From Paludibacteraceae bacterium (GTDB lineage Bacteria > Bacteroidota > Bacteroidia > Bacteroidales > Paludibacteraceae), in NCBI GenBank assembly GCA_017938155.1, contig JAGBCD010000040.1, positions 62,001-126,000 on the forward strand: a stretch of DNA of 64,000 nt, in the 5' to 3' direction. Shown here piece by piece: positions 34,374 to 42,970 of this stretch. Position numbers and translations under genes: made by a program. Below the pieces are notes generated by a model. It was not told the origin of the DNA, ran no database searches, and was given only the letters and a program-made list of their open reading frames with translations. How positions within the stretch are numbered: the first letter of the stretch is position 1; each line of letters opens with the position of its first letter.

Positions 34374-35149
34374 ATCTTTAGTTGGGATACCCATCCCATA
34401 TCTTTAGTTTTTGTATTTTTGAACCATGCAACTTGCGCATTTGCATTCACCAACATAAATATCACAAAAAGGAAAATAGAAAATATATTGTTTACCAATA
34501 TATAGAAGATGATACCTGAAATACTATAAAGAATCCAAAATATCCACGCCTCATTTTTTTTCTTAATCAATAGTAGATTAGCAAAGAAAGAGGAGCTTAT
34601 CATAATGGCTGAAACTAATTTAATTTGCCAATCTGCCAATAGAACACCTTTGTTATTTTCTGTTAAGACAAAAGTCGTTAACAGGTAATCTAAGAAGATA
34701 ATCACTGCAAAGGTAAATATGACCCATGCAAATCTCTTGGCAGGAAGGAATGCTGGAGGATTTTCCTGTGAAGTGGTTTGTGTTTGTTTCCAATTTTTGA
34801 TTGACATTATTAAAAACGGAATAAACACAAATAAGTATAGAAGCACTAAATCATAGCTTCCAATGAGATAAAATTGTACAGACAACAACAAAGCCATGAG
34901 TATTCCAGCATAGAAACCTAAATAATTATTAGGGTTGGCTATTGTCATAACATAAGCCACTCCTACCACACTTGCAGGAATGCCTACAATAAAGTCCCAA
35001 TCCGTCCACCTAAGTAGTGTTCCTTTGAGATTAGGAACAAAGTGTTCTATGAGCATTAAGACCACAAATAGTGCTGCAAACAAAGCACAAGAAAGAAGGA
35101 ACTTTCTCAAAAGTTCAATATAAAGTGATCTGCGTATATCTTGTAGCAT
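34370..35149 (-). CDS. PnuC-family nicotinamide riboside transporter-like protein
   Basis: A 259-residue membrane protein with seven or eight predicted helices. The C-terminal part matches PnuC transporters: the segment ADWQIKLVSAIMISSSFFANLLLI, then KKNEAWIFWILYSISGIIFYI with the conserved Asn/Trp residues of the vitamin-binding site. PnuC proteins facilitate diffusion of nicotinamide riboside or thiamine. The N-terminal helices are typical but less conserved. The specificity is not known. It starts 51 bp after L31 and overlaps the RluA-type gene by four bases. A terminator between L31 and this gene suggests partial readthrough or a weak own promoter. Confidence 0.8.
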   Translation of the reverse strand: MLQDIRRSLYIELLRKFLLSCALFAALFVVLMLIEHFVPNLKGTLLRWTDWDFIVGIPASVVGVAYVMTIANPNNYLGFYAGILMALLLSVQFYLIGSYDLVLLYLFVFIPFLIMSIKNWKQTQTTSQENPPAFLPAKRFAWVIFTFAVIIFLDYLLTTFVLTENNKGVLLADWQIKLVSAIMISSSFFANLLLIKKKNEAWIFWILYSISGIIFYILVNNIFSIFLFVIFMLVNANAQVAWFKNTKTKDMGWVSQLKI

Positions 35150-35157
35150 AATAATAC

Positions 35158-35186
35158 AAAAAAGGGCGGACTAAAAGCCCGCCCTC
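35158..35186 (-). terminator. terminator after rpmE2
   Basis: GC-rich stem GGGCGG / CCGCCC with a short loop; on the minus strand it is followed by TTTTTTG. It ends the S6-S18-L9-L31 unit. Confidence 0.85.
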
Positions 35187-35199
35187 AATATTTACCAAA

Positions 35200-35457
35200 T
35201 TACTTACGAGGCTTGCGATTGCCATAGCGAGACATAAATTTGTCCACACGTCCAGCAGTATCGACCAACTTTGACTTACCTGTATAGAATGGGTGAGAAG
35301 TGTTGGAGATTTCAAGTTTGATAAGTGGATAAGTGGTACCATCAATTTCGATGCTATCTTTAGTAGCTGCAGTTGAGCGACTGAAGAATTGTGTACCATC
35401 TGACATATCTTTGAATACTACAATACGGTAGTTTTCTGGATGAATACCTTTTTTCAT
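35200..35457 (-). CDS. rpmE2: 50S ribosomal protein L31 type B
   Basis: An 85-residue L31 of the type without the zinc CxxC motifs: MKKGIHPENYRIVVFKD at the start, SHPFYTGKSKLVDTAGRVDKF at the end. Type B is used in many bacteria as the zinc-independent form. It is 14 bp downstream of rplI, in the r-protein unit. Confidence 0.96.
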   Translation of the reverse strand: MKKGIHPENYRIVVFKDMSDGTQFFSRSTAATKDSIEIDGTTYPLIKLEISNTSHPFYTGKSKLVDTAGRVDKFMSRYGNRKPRK

Positions 35458-35471
35458 AATTTACTCCTTTC

Positions 35472-35912
35472 TTATTCAGCTACAACGTTCAACTTAATTT
35501 CAGCTTTAACCTCCTTGTGAAGTTTAGCAACAGCAACATGCTCTCCTAATTCTTTCACAGGTTCAACGGTGATTACTTTTTTGTCAATCTCAAATCCTTG
35601 AGCAGCAAGAGCCTCAGCGATTTGAGTAGTAGTAACTGTACCAAAGATTTTACCATCTTCATTAGCTTTGGCAGTCAAAGTAACGACTGTTTCAGCCAAT
35701 TTAGCTGCAAGTTCTTGAGCATCAGCCAACAATTTAGCCAATTTATGTGCTTGTTGTTTCAAGTTCTCAGCAAGTTGTTTACGATTGCTATCATTAGCAA
35801 TAATAGCATACTTGTTAGGAATTAGATAGTTGCGTCCGTAACCATCTTTTACCTTTACGATATCATTTTTGTAGCCCAAGTTCGCTACGTCTTGAATCAA
35901 AATTACTTCCAT
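35472..35912 (-). CDS. rplI: 50S ribosomal protein L9
   Basis: A 146-residue protein with the N-terminal rRNA-binding motif MEVILIQDVANLGYKNDIVKVKDGYGRNYLIP (in order, split by the loop), a long connecting helix rich in Lys/Ala/Gln, and the C-terminal domain with EHVAVAKLHKEVKAEIKLNVV. Third gene of rpsF-rpsR-rplI; the gap to rpsR is 48 bp. Confidence 0.97.
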   Translation of the reverse strand: MEVILIQDVANLGYKNDIVKVKDGYGRNYLIPNKYAIIANDSNRKQLAENLKQQAHKLAKLLADAQELAAKLAETVVTLTAKANEDGKIFGTVTTTQIAEALAAQGFEIDKKVITVEPVKELGEHVAVAKLHKEVKAEIKLNVVAE

Positions 35913-35960
35913 GATGTTTCTCCTTTCAAATTAAATAATTACTAAAAGCCGAAAGGCAAT

Positions 35961-36227
35961 TTATTTCATCATATCGGTTACGTATGGTAGCAATGCCAAG
36001 TGTCTTGCTTTCTTAACAGCTTGAGCCACTTTGCGTTGATATTTCAAACTTGTACCAGTAATACGACGAGGTAAAATCTTACCTTGCTCATTTAAGAATT
36101 TCTTGAGGAACTCAGGATCCTTGTAATCAATGTACTTAATACCACTCTTTTTGAAACGGCAGTATTTTTTCTTCTTTTGATCGTTAGTTTGTGGTGTCAA
36201 ATAACGGATTTCTTCGTTTTGTGCCAT
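35961..36227 (-). CDS. rpsR: 30S ribosomal protein S18
   Basis: An 88-residue S18. The family core is visible: [30 protein letters not shown] and [15 protein letters not shown], written in parts here. It partners S6 in the platform of the 30S subunit. It starts 2 bp after the rpsF stop codon. Confidence 0.97.
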   Translation of the reverse strand: MAQNEEIRYLTPQTNDQKKKKYCRFKKSGIKYIDYKDPEFLKKFLNEQGKILPRRITGTSLKYQRKVAQAVKKARHLALLPYVTDMMK

Positions 36228-36229
36228 AA

Positions 36230-36577
36230 TTAAGCCTCCTCCTTTTTAAGATTAACGTTACGACGTTTTTCAGCATACTCGAATGCGTATTTGTCAAGAC
36301 GAGTGGTAAGGAAACGAATGACACGTTCGTCACGACGGAATGCAGTTTCGAGAGTTGCGATAACTTCAGGTTCTACATCAAATTGTAATAAGGCATAGAA
36401 TCCCGTTGTTTTGCCTTGGATAGGGTATGCCAACTTGCGCAATCCCCACTCCTCACGATTGAGAATAGTACCACCATTCTGTGTGAGAAGGTTCTCGAAT
36501 TTTTCAACCGCTTCCTTCATCTGTGGTTCAGATAAAACGGGAGTCAAAACGAAAGCGGTTTCGTAATGATTTAACAT
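36230..36577 (-). CDS. rpsF: 30S ribosomal protein S6
   Basis: A 115-residue S6 with [16 protein letters not shown] at the start, [23 protein letters not shown], and a Lys/Glu-rich tail. The frame is open upstream to 36664, but that part overlaps the promoter, so the ATG at 36577 is used. First gene of the S6-S18-L9-L31 operon; S6-S18 autoregulation of the leader is known in other phyla. Confidence 0.96.
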   Translation of the reverse strand: MLNHYETAFVLTPVLSEPQMKEAVEKFENLLTQNGGTILNREEWGLRKLAYPIQGKTTGFYALLQFDVEPEVIATLETAFRRDERVIRFLTTRLDKYAFEYAEKRRNVNLKKEEA

Positions 36578-36661
36578 AATGTTTAAAGATTTTAAATTAA
36601 TATTAGGTACTTTTTCATTGTTTATCGCCAAAGAACTAAACCATAGCGCCGAAAAAGCGTG

Positions 36662-36693
36662 CAAAGATAGTACATTTTTTTGATGTACACAAA
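36662..36693 (-). promoter_or_regulatory. promoter of rpsF operon, with palindrome in spacer
   Basis: On the minus strand TTTG, 20 bp, TATCTTTG; both boxes match consensus. The spacer contains GTACAT-7 bp-ATGTAC (36670-36688). The leader to rpsF is about 85 nt. Confidence 0.75.
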
Positions 36694-36819
36694 TCTTTTG
36701 TATTTTTTTATTAAAAGAACCCTAATATAAAAAGTCCATCCCCCCTTTGTCTTGAGAAAAGAGACAAAGTCAGTTCTCAAACGAGAGACAAGGCATTTAC
36801 CTTTCCACAATGCTATGCC

Positions 36820-37362
36820 TCAAGTGGTTTGCACTCCTGCTGCCACCTCTCGGTATGTGTGCAACGAAAGATTATCGCTTACCACTTTAAAAGAGTATAG
36901 TTCTTTGAATCCGAGAGCTGCTATATATGCAAGTTCCATGTCGAACACACAATCTTTGTAATTGGATTGCAACACAAAATCTGCTCCACTATAGCAAGGT
37001 GCATGTAATAGAGAAGGGGTATTACATAGTGATTGTTCCAAACTTTCCAATTCTATTTCTGGTTCTGGATAGGAACAGTTAGGGTGATTTAACTTCGCTT
37101 GCGTAACTGCCACGATGCTGCCTATTTGAAAATTGCTGCTACCAGCATAGCCAATGTTGATAGCTATAGTATCTTGTGAGTAAGCGCGCAATGTACGCAA
37201 GACATTGATAGCTCCCACACCTGTGACAACCACATCCCATAATGTCCCATCAGGCATTTTCCATTGTTTATTAACCATTTCGCCTTTTAGGCACAATTGG
37301 ATAAGTTTTTTCTCACCTATCACATCTCCTTCTTCTGCTATTAAAATAATTCTCTTTGACAT
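36820..37362 (-). CDS. nucleoside phosphorylase-family protein (MTAN/PNP-like)
   Basis: A 180-residue cytoplasmic protein with the PNP_UDP_1 fold: VVVTGVGAINVLRTLRAY, TIAINIGYAGSSNFQIGSIVAVTQA (phosphate/ribose strand), YSGADFVLQ, and the nucleoside-binding FDMELAYIAALGFKELYSFKVVSDN, in which Glu and the later Asp are catalytic in MTAN and MqnB. It is short compared with MTAN (about 230 residues). It could cleave methylthioadenosine or S-adenosylhomocysteine, or another nucleoside; futalosine is also possible. Divergent from the gene at 37462. Confidence 0.78.
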   Translation of the reverse strand: MSKRIILIAEEGDVIGEKKLIQLCLKGEMVNKQWKMPDGTLWDVVVTGVGAINVLRTLRAYSQDTIAINIGYAGSSNFQIGSIVAVTQAKLNHPNCSYPEPEIELESLEQSLCNTPSLLHAPCYSGADFVLQSNYKDCVFDMELAYIAALGFKELYSFKVVSDNLSLHTYREVAAGVQTT

Positions 37363-37387
37363 AAAATAAAGAACTCTATTTTCGATG

Positions 37388-37418
37388 CAAAGTTACATCA
37401 AAATTTTGACATTTCAAA
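37388..37418 (-). promoter_or_regulatory. promoter of the nucleoside phosphorylase-like gene
   Basis: On the minus strand TTTG, 19 bp, TAACTTTG. It interlocks with the divergent promoter at 37405-37435, so the two may compete for RNA polymerase. Confidence 0.75.
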
Positions 37419-37435
37419 ATTATATCGTATCTTTG
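37405..37435 (+). promoter_or_regulatory. promoter of the 37462 gene and miaA
   Basis: TTTG at 37405-37408, 19 bp, TATCTTTG at 37428-37435, 26 bp upstream of the ATG. It overlaps the divergent promoter. Confidence 0.78.
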
Positions 37436-37461
37436 CAGTTGAATAAAAAGAACTATTATTT

Positions 37462-38013
37462 ATGATATTTCGAATAACATTTTCTTGTGAAGAAACAGAT
37501 GGTTTTCGTAGGGATTTTGAAGCGGATTCAGAAGCCACATTCTTAGACCTACACAATGCTATTCTCCAAAGCGTTAAATACTCTGACGATCAAATGACTT
37601 CTTTTTTTCTATGCAATGACCATTGGGAAAAAGAACAAGAAGTTACTCTCATGGAAATGGGAAAAAACTTTGAATACGATAACATGATCATGTCAGAGAC
37701 TCAGTTGGGTCAGTTATTGGAAGAGCAAGGGCAACGTTTGATTTACATTTTTGATCCTATGTTTGAGCGTAATTTCTTTGGTCGATTGACAGAAATTAAG
37801 CCTGGTCATTTGGACCAAGTGGTCTGCGTTAACAGTAAAGGTATAGCTCCCAAGCAATTGCAAGATGTTGACTCTATTCAAAACTTATTTGGAGCAGGTG
37901 GTGATTTCTCTGACATGGATGAAGATTTCTACGGAGATAATCAGTACGACACTGATGACTTGGATGAGAGTGGATATGAGAGTTTAAGTTTTGAGGATGG
38001 TAGTATGTTCTAA
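37462..38013 (+). CDS. PRiA4_ORF3-like (IS1096 TnpR-like) domain protein
   Basis: A 183-residue acidic protein resembling the PF07929 family, named after plasmid pRiA4b ORF3: FRRDFEADSEATFLDLHNAILQSVKYSDDQ and FFLCNDHWEKEQEVTLMEMG, then YIFDPMFERNFFGRLTEI and a strongly acidic C-terminal tail of Asp/Glu/Tyr. In Bacteroidota this gene lies upstream of miaA as a conserved neighbour, so despite the family name it is not a sign of a transposon. Function unknown. Eight bases separate it from miaA. Confidence 0.75.
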   Translation: MIFRITFSCEETDGFRRDFEADSEATFLDLHNAILQSVKYSDDQMTSFFLCNDHWEKEQEVTLMEMGKNFEYDNMIMSETQLGQLLEEQGQRLIYIFDPMFERNFFGRLTEIKPGHLDQVVCVNSKGIAPKQLQDVDSIQNLFGAGGDFSDMDEDFYGDNQYDTDDLDESGYESLSFEDGSMF

Positions 38014-38021
38014 TTATCACT

Positions 38022-38990
38022 TTGAACAAACTTCTTGTCATATTAGGGCCTACTGGGGTGGGTAAAACAGAACTTAGTTTGCGTCTCGCGCAAAATTATA
38101 GTTGCGATATTGTCAACGCGGATTCCAGACAAATTTATCACGCGATCCCTATAGGTACAGCTGCTCCAACAGAGGAAGAGAGAGCCCGCGTTAAACATCA
38201 CTTTGTAGGAATAAAAGATTTGCATGAGTCCTATAACGCTGGACAGTATGAAAGAGATTGTGTTGAACTGCTGAATACGTTGTCCCATCAACACAGTCAT
38301 CCACAAAACCCTTTCGCTATCCTGACAGGAGGAAGCATGATGTACATTGATGCTGTCTGTCAAGGTTTGGACGACATTCCAACCATACCTATTCCTATCC
38401 GGGATAAGATAAACAGCGAATATGAATTGAAGGGACTTACATGGTTGCAAAATGAAGTGAGACAAACCGATCCCATTTATTGGGAGATAGTAGATCAAAA
38501 CAACCCGCAACGTTTGAAGCATGCTCTTGAAGTTTACCGTTTGACTCATTGTCCTTATTCTTCGTTTAGAAAAAAAGCCCTTAATAATTCAAGCACTATT
38601 CGACCATGGGAGATTGTCTATATAGGATTGAATAGAGATAGAGAAAGTTTGTACAAGCGCATCAATCTACGTGTTGATGCTATGATAAAAGATGGACTAT
38701 TGGAGGAGGCCAACCAAGCATTCCATGCTGTATTAGGAGATAGAGATTGGAAAAATCAAACCTTGCCTAATAGTTTAAACACAGTAGGATATAAAGAACT
38801 ATTTGCATACTTTACAGGTACTTACACATTAGAAGAAGCTATAGAAAAAATAAAACAAAACTCACGTCATTATGCCAAACGCCAAATGACATGGTTCAAC
38901 AAAAATAAACATATCAATTGGATAAATGCAAACGATTCATATGAAAAACAAATGGATGCTATACATACTTACCTTGTTAGTACTCGGTAG
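38022..38990 (+). CDS. miaA: tRNA dimethylallyltransferase
   Basis: Transfers dimethylallyl to N6 of A37 in tRNAs reading UNN codons. The 322 residues have the P-loop GPTGVGKTELS, DSRQIYHAIPIGTAAPT, the LTGGSMMYIDAV motif, and the C-terminal NSRHYAKRQMTWF. The start is TTG at 38022, eight bases after the previous stop; the first ATG would remove the P-loop, so TTG is required. Its 3' end overlaps the start of the next gene by about 50 bp. Confidence 0.94.
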   Translation: MNKLLVILGPTGVGKTELSLRLAQNYSCDIVNADSRQIYHAIPIGTAAPTEEERARVKHHFVGIKDLHESYNAGQYERDCVELLNTLSHQHSHPQNPFAILTGGSMMYIDAVCQGLDDIPTIPIPIRDKINSEYELKGLTWLQNEVRQTDPIYWEIVDQNNPQRLKHALEVYRLTHCPYSSFRKKALNNSSTIRPWEIVYIGLNRDRESLYKRINLRVDAMIKDGLLEEANQAFHAVLGDRDWKNQTLPNSLNTVGYKELFAYFTGTYTLEEAIEKIKQNSRHYAKRQMTWFNKNKHINWINANDSYEKQMDAIHTYLVSTR

Positions 38991-39978
38991 TTGTAAACCA
39001 ATGAAAACAGAATTTGAATACACCCCAAAAGCTCCTAAAGCAGGCGAGAAGGTTACATTTATAAACACGAGTTCTGGCGGTGAGGAATGGGAATGGAATT
39101 TTGGAGACAATTTTACATCCTCCTCTAAAAACCCTACTCACACCTATCAAAAAGCAGGTACGTATACTGTAACCTTGTGTGCGCAATATAAAAACCAACG
39201 TGAGTATGCTACGGCAGTTATTACAGTGGGTGATAGTATTCCAGGTTTTGCTGCGAGCACGGATAGTATATGCTACTATAAACCCGTACGTTTCTATGCT
39301 CAAACATGGAATCCGTTTGACCATTCTACATCTTATATGTGGTCTATCGATGAAAGTGCCGTTTTGCTATCATCAAAAATGGATAGTTCTGCAATTGAAG
39401 TATATTTTACCCAGCATAGCAGGAATGCACGCATCTCTTTAGAGACTACAAAAAACGGAGAAAAGAGTGTAGTTGAAAAAGATTTTTACATTCATGATAG
39501 CAAGGCGTATTCCCTTTTGGTACAAACCCCTACTTCATACCTTTGCCAACGATTGTATGGAGATTTGGCAGAACCTCTACATGCTATAGACTATGAAGAA
39601 GGAAAAAACTTATTAAACTTAGCCCAAGACACCCTGCAAGTCTATGGTGATTCGATTTTCAGATTAAGTAGTTTGAAAATTGCTGGGCATACGATAGAAG
39701 GTTTTTTAATTGACCGAATGGCTCGTAAGATATATTTTAGAGACAATGGTTTATTTGTATGCAACATAAATGGTAGTCATGTGGTTTGCATCTGCCCTGA
39801 TAAGACGACTGCTCTATGCATTGACGGAGGAGATAATCGCATTTATTGGAGTACTAATGAAGGTGTTTGGAAGATGCCTTTGGTATATACAGAAAATAAT
39901 CAATTTACCTCTGTTCCAAAGTTAATCAATACCCAAAAAGATGTCATTAAAATAGCCATTGATAACACATTGAGATAA
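38941..39978 (+). CDS. PKD-domain lipoprotein
   Basis: About 345 residues. A signal peptide starting MKNKWMLYILTLL ends in the lipobox VLGSC, so the mature protein is a lipoprotein. A PKD domain follows (KAGEKVTFINTSSGG, EWEWNFGDN, NPTHTYQKAGTYTVTL, about residues 25-100), then a second Ig-like part and a C-terminal domain with GNRIYWSTN-like repeats resembling a beta-propeller. It is likely an extracytoplasmic binding protein. The start lies about 50 bp inside miaA (a further ATG at 38926 gives 65 bp), and the stop overlaps the next start by one base. No enzyme motif was seen. Confidence 0.78.
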   Translation: MKNKWMLYILTLLVLGSCKPMKTEFEYTPKAPKAGEKVTFINTSSGGEEWEWNFGDNFTSSSKNPTHTYQKAGTYTVTLCAQYKNQREYATAVITVGDSIPGFAASTDSICYYKPVRFYAQTWNPFDHSTSYMWSIDESAVLLSSKMDSSAIEVYFTQHSRNARISLETTKNGEKSVVEKDFYIHDSKAYSLLVQTPTSYLCQRLYGDLAEPLHAIDYEEGKNLLNLAQDTLQVYGDSIFRLSSLKIAGHTIEGFLIDRMARKIYFRDNGLFVCNINGSHVVCICPDKTTALCIDGGDNRIYWSTNEGVWKMPLVYTENNQFTSVPKLINTQKDVIKIAIDNTLR

Positions 39979-41489
39979 TGAGAAAAAATAACGACAAGCA
40001 CGTTGTAGATTATATTTTTGAAACAAGTTGGGAGGTTTGTAATCGCGTTGGAGGGATTTATACTGTATTATCTACTCGTGCCGCATCTATGCAAAAACTC
40101 GTTCCTGACCATGTTGTATTTTTTGGTCCCGATTTAGGAGAACAGTCAAATATATACTTTATCGAAGACAATACTATTTTTTCGGACTGGCAAAGACCTC
40201 AAGGTATTCGTATCGGTAGGTGGAACGTACCCAGTCAGCCGATTGCTATCTTATTGGATTTCTCTTTCTTAAAACCAGAACGGAATACCATTTTTGCGTG
40301 GGCATGGGAGAAATATGGTGTACAGAGTCATGCTGCATATGGTGATTATGATGATTCATGCCTTTTCGGTTATGCTACTGGAATCGTCATGGAGAGTCTA
40401 TACAAACATCTCATACAAGGCAAAGAATCGTTGCGTTTCGTGGCACATGTTAACGAATGGCAGACTGCTTTTACGATTTTCTACCTACGTGAGCACTGCC
40501 CAGCAATAGGTACCTTGTTTACAACTCACGCGACAAGTATAGGTCGTTCAATAGCTGGAAATGGCAAACCTTTGTATGACTATTTTCGAGGTTATCATGG
40601 TGATCAGATGGCTCAAGAACTGAATATGGTAAGTAAGCATTCTGCAGAAAAGAAAGCGGCACAATATTGTGACTGTTTTACAACTGTGAGTGATATTACA
40701 GCCCTTGAATGCGAGCAATTACTTGATCGCAAAGTAGATATTGTTACTCCTAATGGGTTTGAACCTGATTTTGTTCCCAAGGGTGCTGCATTTACTAAAC
40801 AACGTAACCAAGCCAGATTGGCATTAAAAACCGTAGCATCAACCATTTTAAATAAAACGATATCCAAAACAGACTTGTTTGTATGTACAGCAGGACGTTT
40901 GGAATGGAAGAACAAGGGTATTGATGCCTATTTGGACTCATTGCATGCGTTGGATAAGCAAATGGAAGAAAAACAATGTGCGAAACATATCACCGCTTTT
41001 GTAATGATTCCGTATTTGGATAAAAATAGTTATTCGTTGCGGCATATTGACGTGGTATTCATTCCCTACTATTTATGTGGAAATGATCCCCTATTCAAAT
41101 TAACATACTACGAGTTGCTCATAGGTATGGACTTGACCGTTTACCCATCCTATTACGAACCATGGGGGTACACCCCTTTGGAGAGCATTGCTTTTCATGT
41201 TCCAACGATTACAACAAACCTAAGTGGTTTTGGTCAGTGGGCCAATAGCAAAGGGGTAAATAAAATCGAATGCGGTGTATCTGTAATACACCGCACCGAT
41301 AGCAATTATGCTGTCTTGATTGACCAAATAGCCAATGTGATATACGAATACTTGATGATGACTTCTGAAGTTCAAACATCCTCTCGCAAAGCTGCTGCTA
41401 AATTAGCCAAACAAGCAGAGTGGAAAAACTTCTTTACCCATTACATAGAAGCATATCACATTGCTCTCCAGAATTCCATTTATCGTTAG
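39978..41489 (+). CDS. GT3-type glycogen synthase
   Basis: A 503-residue cytoplasmic glycosyltransferase of the eukaryote-like GT3 family found in Bacteroidota; it adds glucose from UDP- or ADP-glucose to glycogen. Motifs: IFETSWEVCNRVGGIYTVLSTRA in two parts at the N-terminus (UDP-binding lysine/glycine loop region), FVAHVNEWQTAF, TTHATSIGRSIAGNG, DIVTPNGFEPDF, and the C-terminal TVYPSYYEPWGYTPLESIAF that holds the catalytic Glu. It is somewhat shorter than the approximately 550-residue Bacteroides members. The start overlaps the stop of the lipoprotein gene (TAATG). The convergent pepD overlaps its 3' end by four bases. Confidence 0.88.
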   Translation: MRKNNDKHVVDYIFETSWEVCNRVGGIYTVLSTRAASMQKLVPDHVVFFGPDLGEQSNIYFIEDNTIFSDWQRPQGIRIGRWNVPSQPIAILLDFSFLKPERNTIFAWAWEKYGVQSHAAYGDYDDSCLFGYATGIVMESLYKHLIQGKESLRFVAHVNEWQTAFTIFYLREHCPAIGTLFTTHATSIGRSIAGNGKPLYDYFRGYHGDQMAQELNMVSKHSAEKKAAQYCDCFTTVSDITALECEQLLDRKVDIVTPNGFEPDFVPKGAAFTKQRNQARLALKTVASTILNKTISKTDLFVCTAGRLEWKNKGIDAYLDSLHALDKQMEEKQCAKHITAFVMIPYLDKNSYSLRHIDVVFIPYYLCGNDPLFKLTYYELLIGMDLTVYPSYYEPWGYTPLESIAFHVPTITTNLSGFGQWANSKGVNKIECGVSVIHRTDSNYAVLIDQIANVIYEYLMMTSEVQTSSRKAAAKLAKQAEWKNFFTHYIEAYHIALQNSIYR

Positions 41490-42940
41490 AGACTTTCTAG
41501 TATTTTACATAACCATTGCCAACAACGCAAAGTAGAAGATATACTTAGTCGTTCTTGAGGAGAATGTACTCCATACATTTGTGGACCGATAGAAATCATA
41601 TCTAAATATGGGTATTTCTTTAAGAATAGTCCACACTCCAATCCTGCATGTATCGCAAGTACTTGAGGTTGTTGTTCAAATAACTGCTCAAATGCTGTTT
41701 TTGCCACTTCCAACAATGGCGAATGCACATTAGGCTTCCATCCTGGATATCCATCACCATGTGTTACTTCATCACAAGCAAGTGCCAATGCGCATTCAAC
41801 TTGGTTCTTTATATCGTGTTTTTTGCTCTCCACTGATGAGCGTTGACTGGTGTTGATTTCAACATAATGACCTTCCTCATTTTCTTTCATCTTGATAGAA
41901 GCAAGGTTGGTACTTGTCTCAACCAATCCAGGCATATCTACAGACATCTCCACTACACCATGAGGGCAAGCATACAAGGCACGTATTAGTTTCTGCATTG
42001 ACAGGTTTGAAATAATGGTTTCTGGAGTATCTACTGATTGCATTTCCATAAAGAAATTTGGCTCATCTGCAATGATCTCTTCTTCAATAGTAGCAATATA
42101 ATGGTTTAATTCAACACGCAATAACTCTTTGTCAGCCATTGGCACGCATACAACAACTTCTGTTTCTCGAGCAATGGCATTACGAAGGTTTCCTCCATTG
42201 ATATATGCAATATTCAAATCAGTTTTTTGTAGCAACTCAAATAGGAATCTTACCATTATCTTATTTGAATTTCCTCTACGCTTATTGATATCATCTCCTG
42301 AGTGTCCTCCTTGTAATCCTGCAACTTTGATTTTAGCAGCAAAAGTTCCTTTGGGGCATTCAACTGGTTGGTAATGCATTTTGGCTAGCGTATCTATTCC
42401 ACCTGCACAACCGATAAACACTTGTGCATCATCTTCTGAATCAAGATTAATTAATTTTTTACCATTCAAGCAACCATCTTGCAGTCTCATAGCACCGGTC
42501 AAACCGGTTTCTTCGTCCACAGTAAATAAGCACTCTAATGCAGGGTGTTTGAGTGTCGGTGATATCAAAGCCGCAAGTGCCATTGCTACCCCTATGCCAT
42601 CGTCACCACCCAAGGTGGTTCCTTTAGCTTTTAAGTAATCCCCATCTACATATGCTTGAATAGGATCGTTGAGGAAATCATGTTGTACATCGCTATTCTT
42701 CTCACAAACCATATCCATATGTGCTTGTAAGATCACTCCAGGATGCTCTTCATATCCAGGTGTAGCAGGTACTCTCATGATGACATTCATTGCCTGATCA
42801 CGTTCGCAAGCAATATTATGCTGCGCAGCAAAATCTACCAGCCATTGACTAATTTGCTCTTCATGTTTAGAAGGACGGGGAATTTGCAAAATCTGGTTGA
42901 ATAATGCAAAGACCTCTTGAGGTTGTAATGTGTTTAGCAT
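41486..42940 (-). CDS. pepD: aminoacyl-histidine dipeptidase (Xaa-His dipeptidase)
   Basis: M20-family zinc dipeptidase splitting Xaa-His and related dipeptides. The 484 residues show ILQAHMDMVCEK with the first metal His, GDDGIGVAMAL with the bridging Asp, FTVDEETGLTGAM with catalytic Glu-Glu, INLDSEDD, and the C-terminal IHAGLECGLF plus SIGPQMYGVHSPQERL with the last His. Organisation with the C69 peptidase 30 bp upstream suggests a two-gene dipeptide utilisation unit. Confidence 0.94.
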   Translation of the reverse strand: MLNTLQPQEVFALFNQILQIPRPSKHEEQISQWLVDFAAQHNIACERDQAMNVIMRVPATPGYEEHPGVILQAHMDMVCEKNSDVQHDFLNDPIQAYVDGDYLKAKGTTLGGDDGIGVAMALAALISPTLKHPALECLFTVDEETGLTGAMRLQDGCLNGKKLINLDSEDDAQVFIGCAGGIDTLAKMHYQPVECPKGTFAAKIKVAGLQGGHSGDDINKRRGNSNKIMVRFLFELLQKTDLNIAYINGGNLRNAIARETEVVVCVPMADKELLRVELNHYIATIEEEIIADEPNFFMEMQSVDTPETIISNLSMQKLIRALYACPHGVVEMSVDMPGLVETSTNLASIKMKENEEGHYVEINTSQRSSVESKKHDIKNQVECALALACDEVTHGDGYPGWKPNVHSPLLEVAKTAFEQLFEQQPQVLAIHAGLECGLFLKKYPYLDMISIGPQMYGVHSPQERLSISSTLRCWQWLCKILESL

Positions 42941-42970
42941 AGTTCTTTATATAAAAATTAATTAGAAATA

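Noticed and set aside
37462..38013. Transposon remnant, suggested by the IS1096 TnpR/pRiA4b ORF3 family name
   Set aside because: No terminal repeats or transposase are present and the gene is a conserved neighbour of miaA with a normal promoter.
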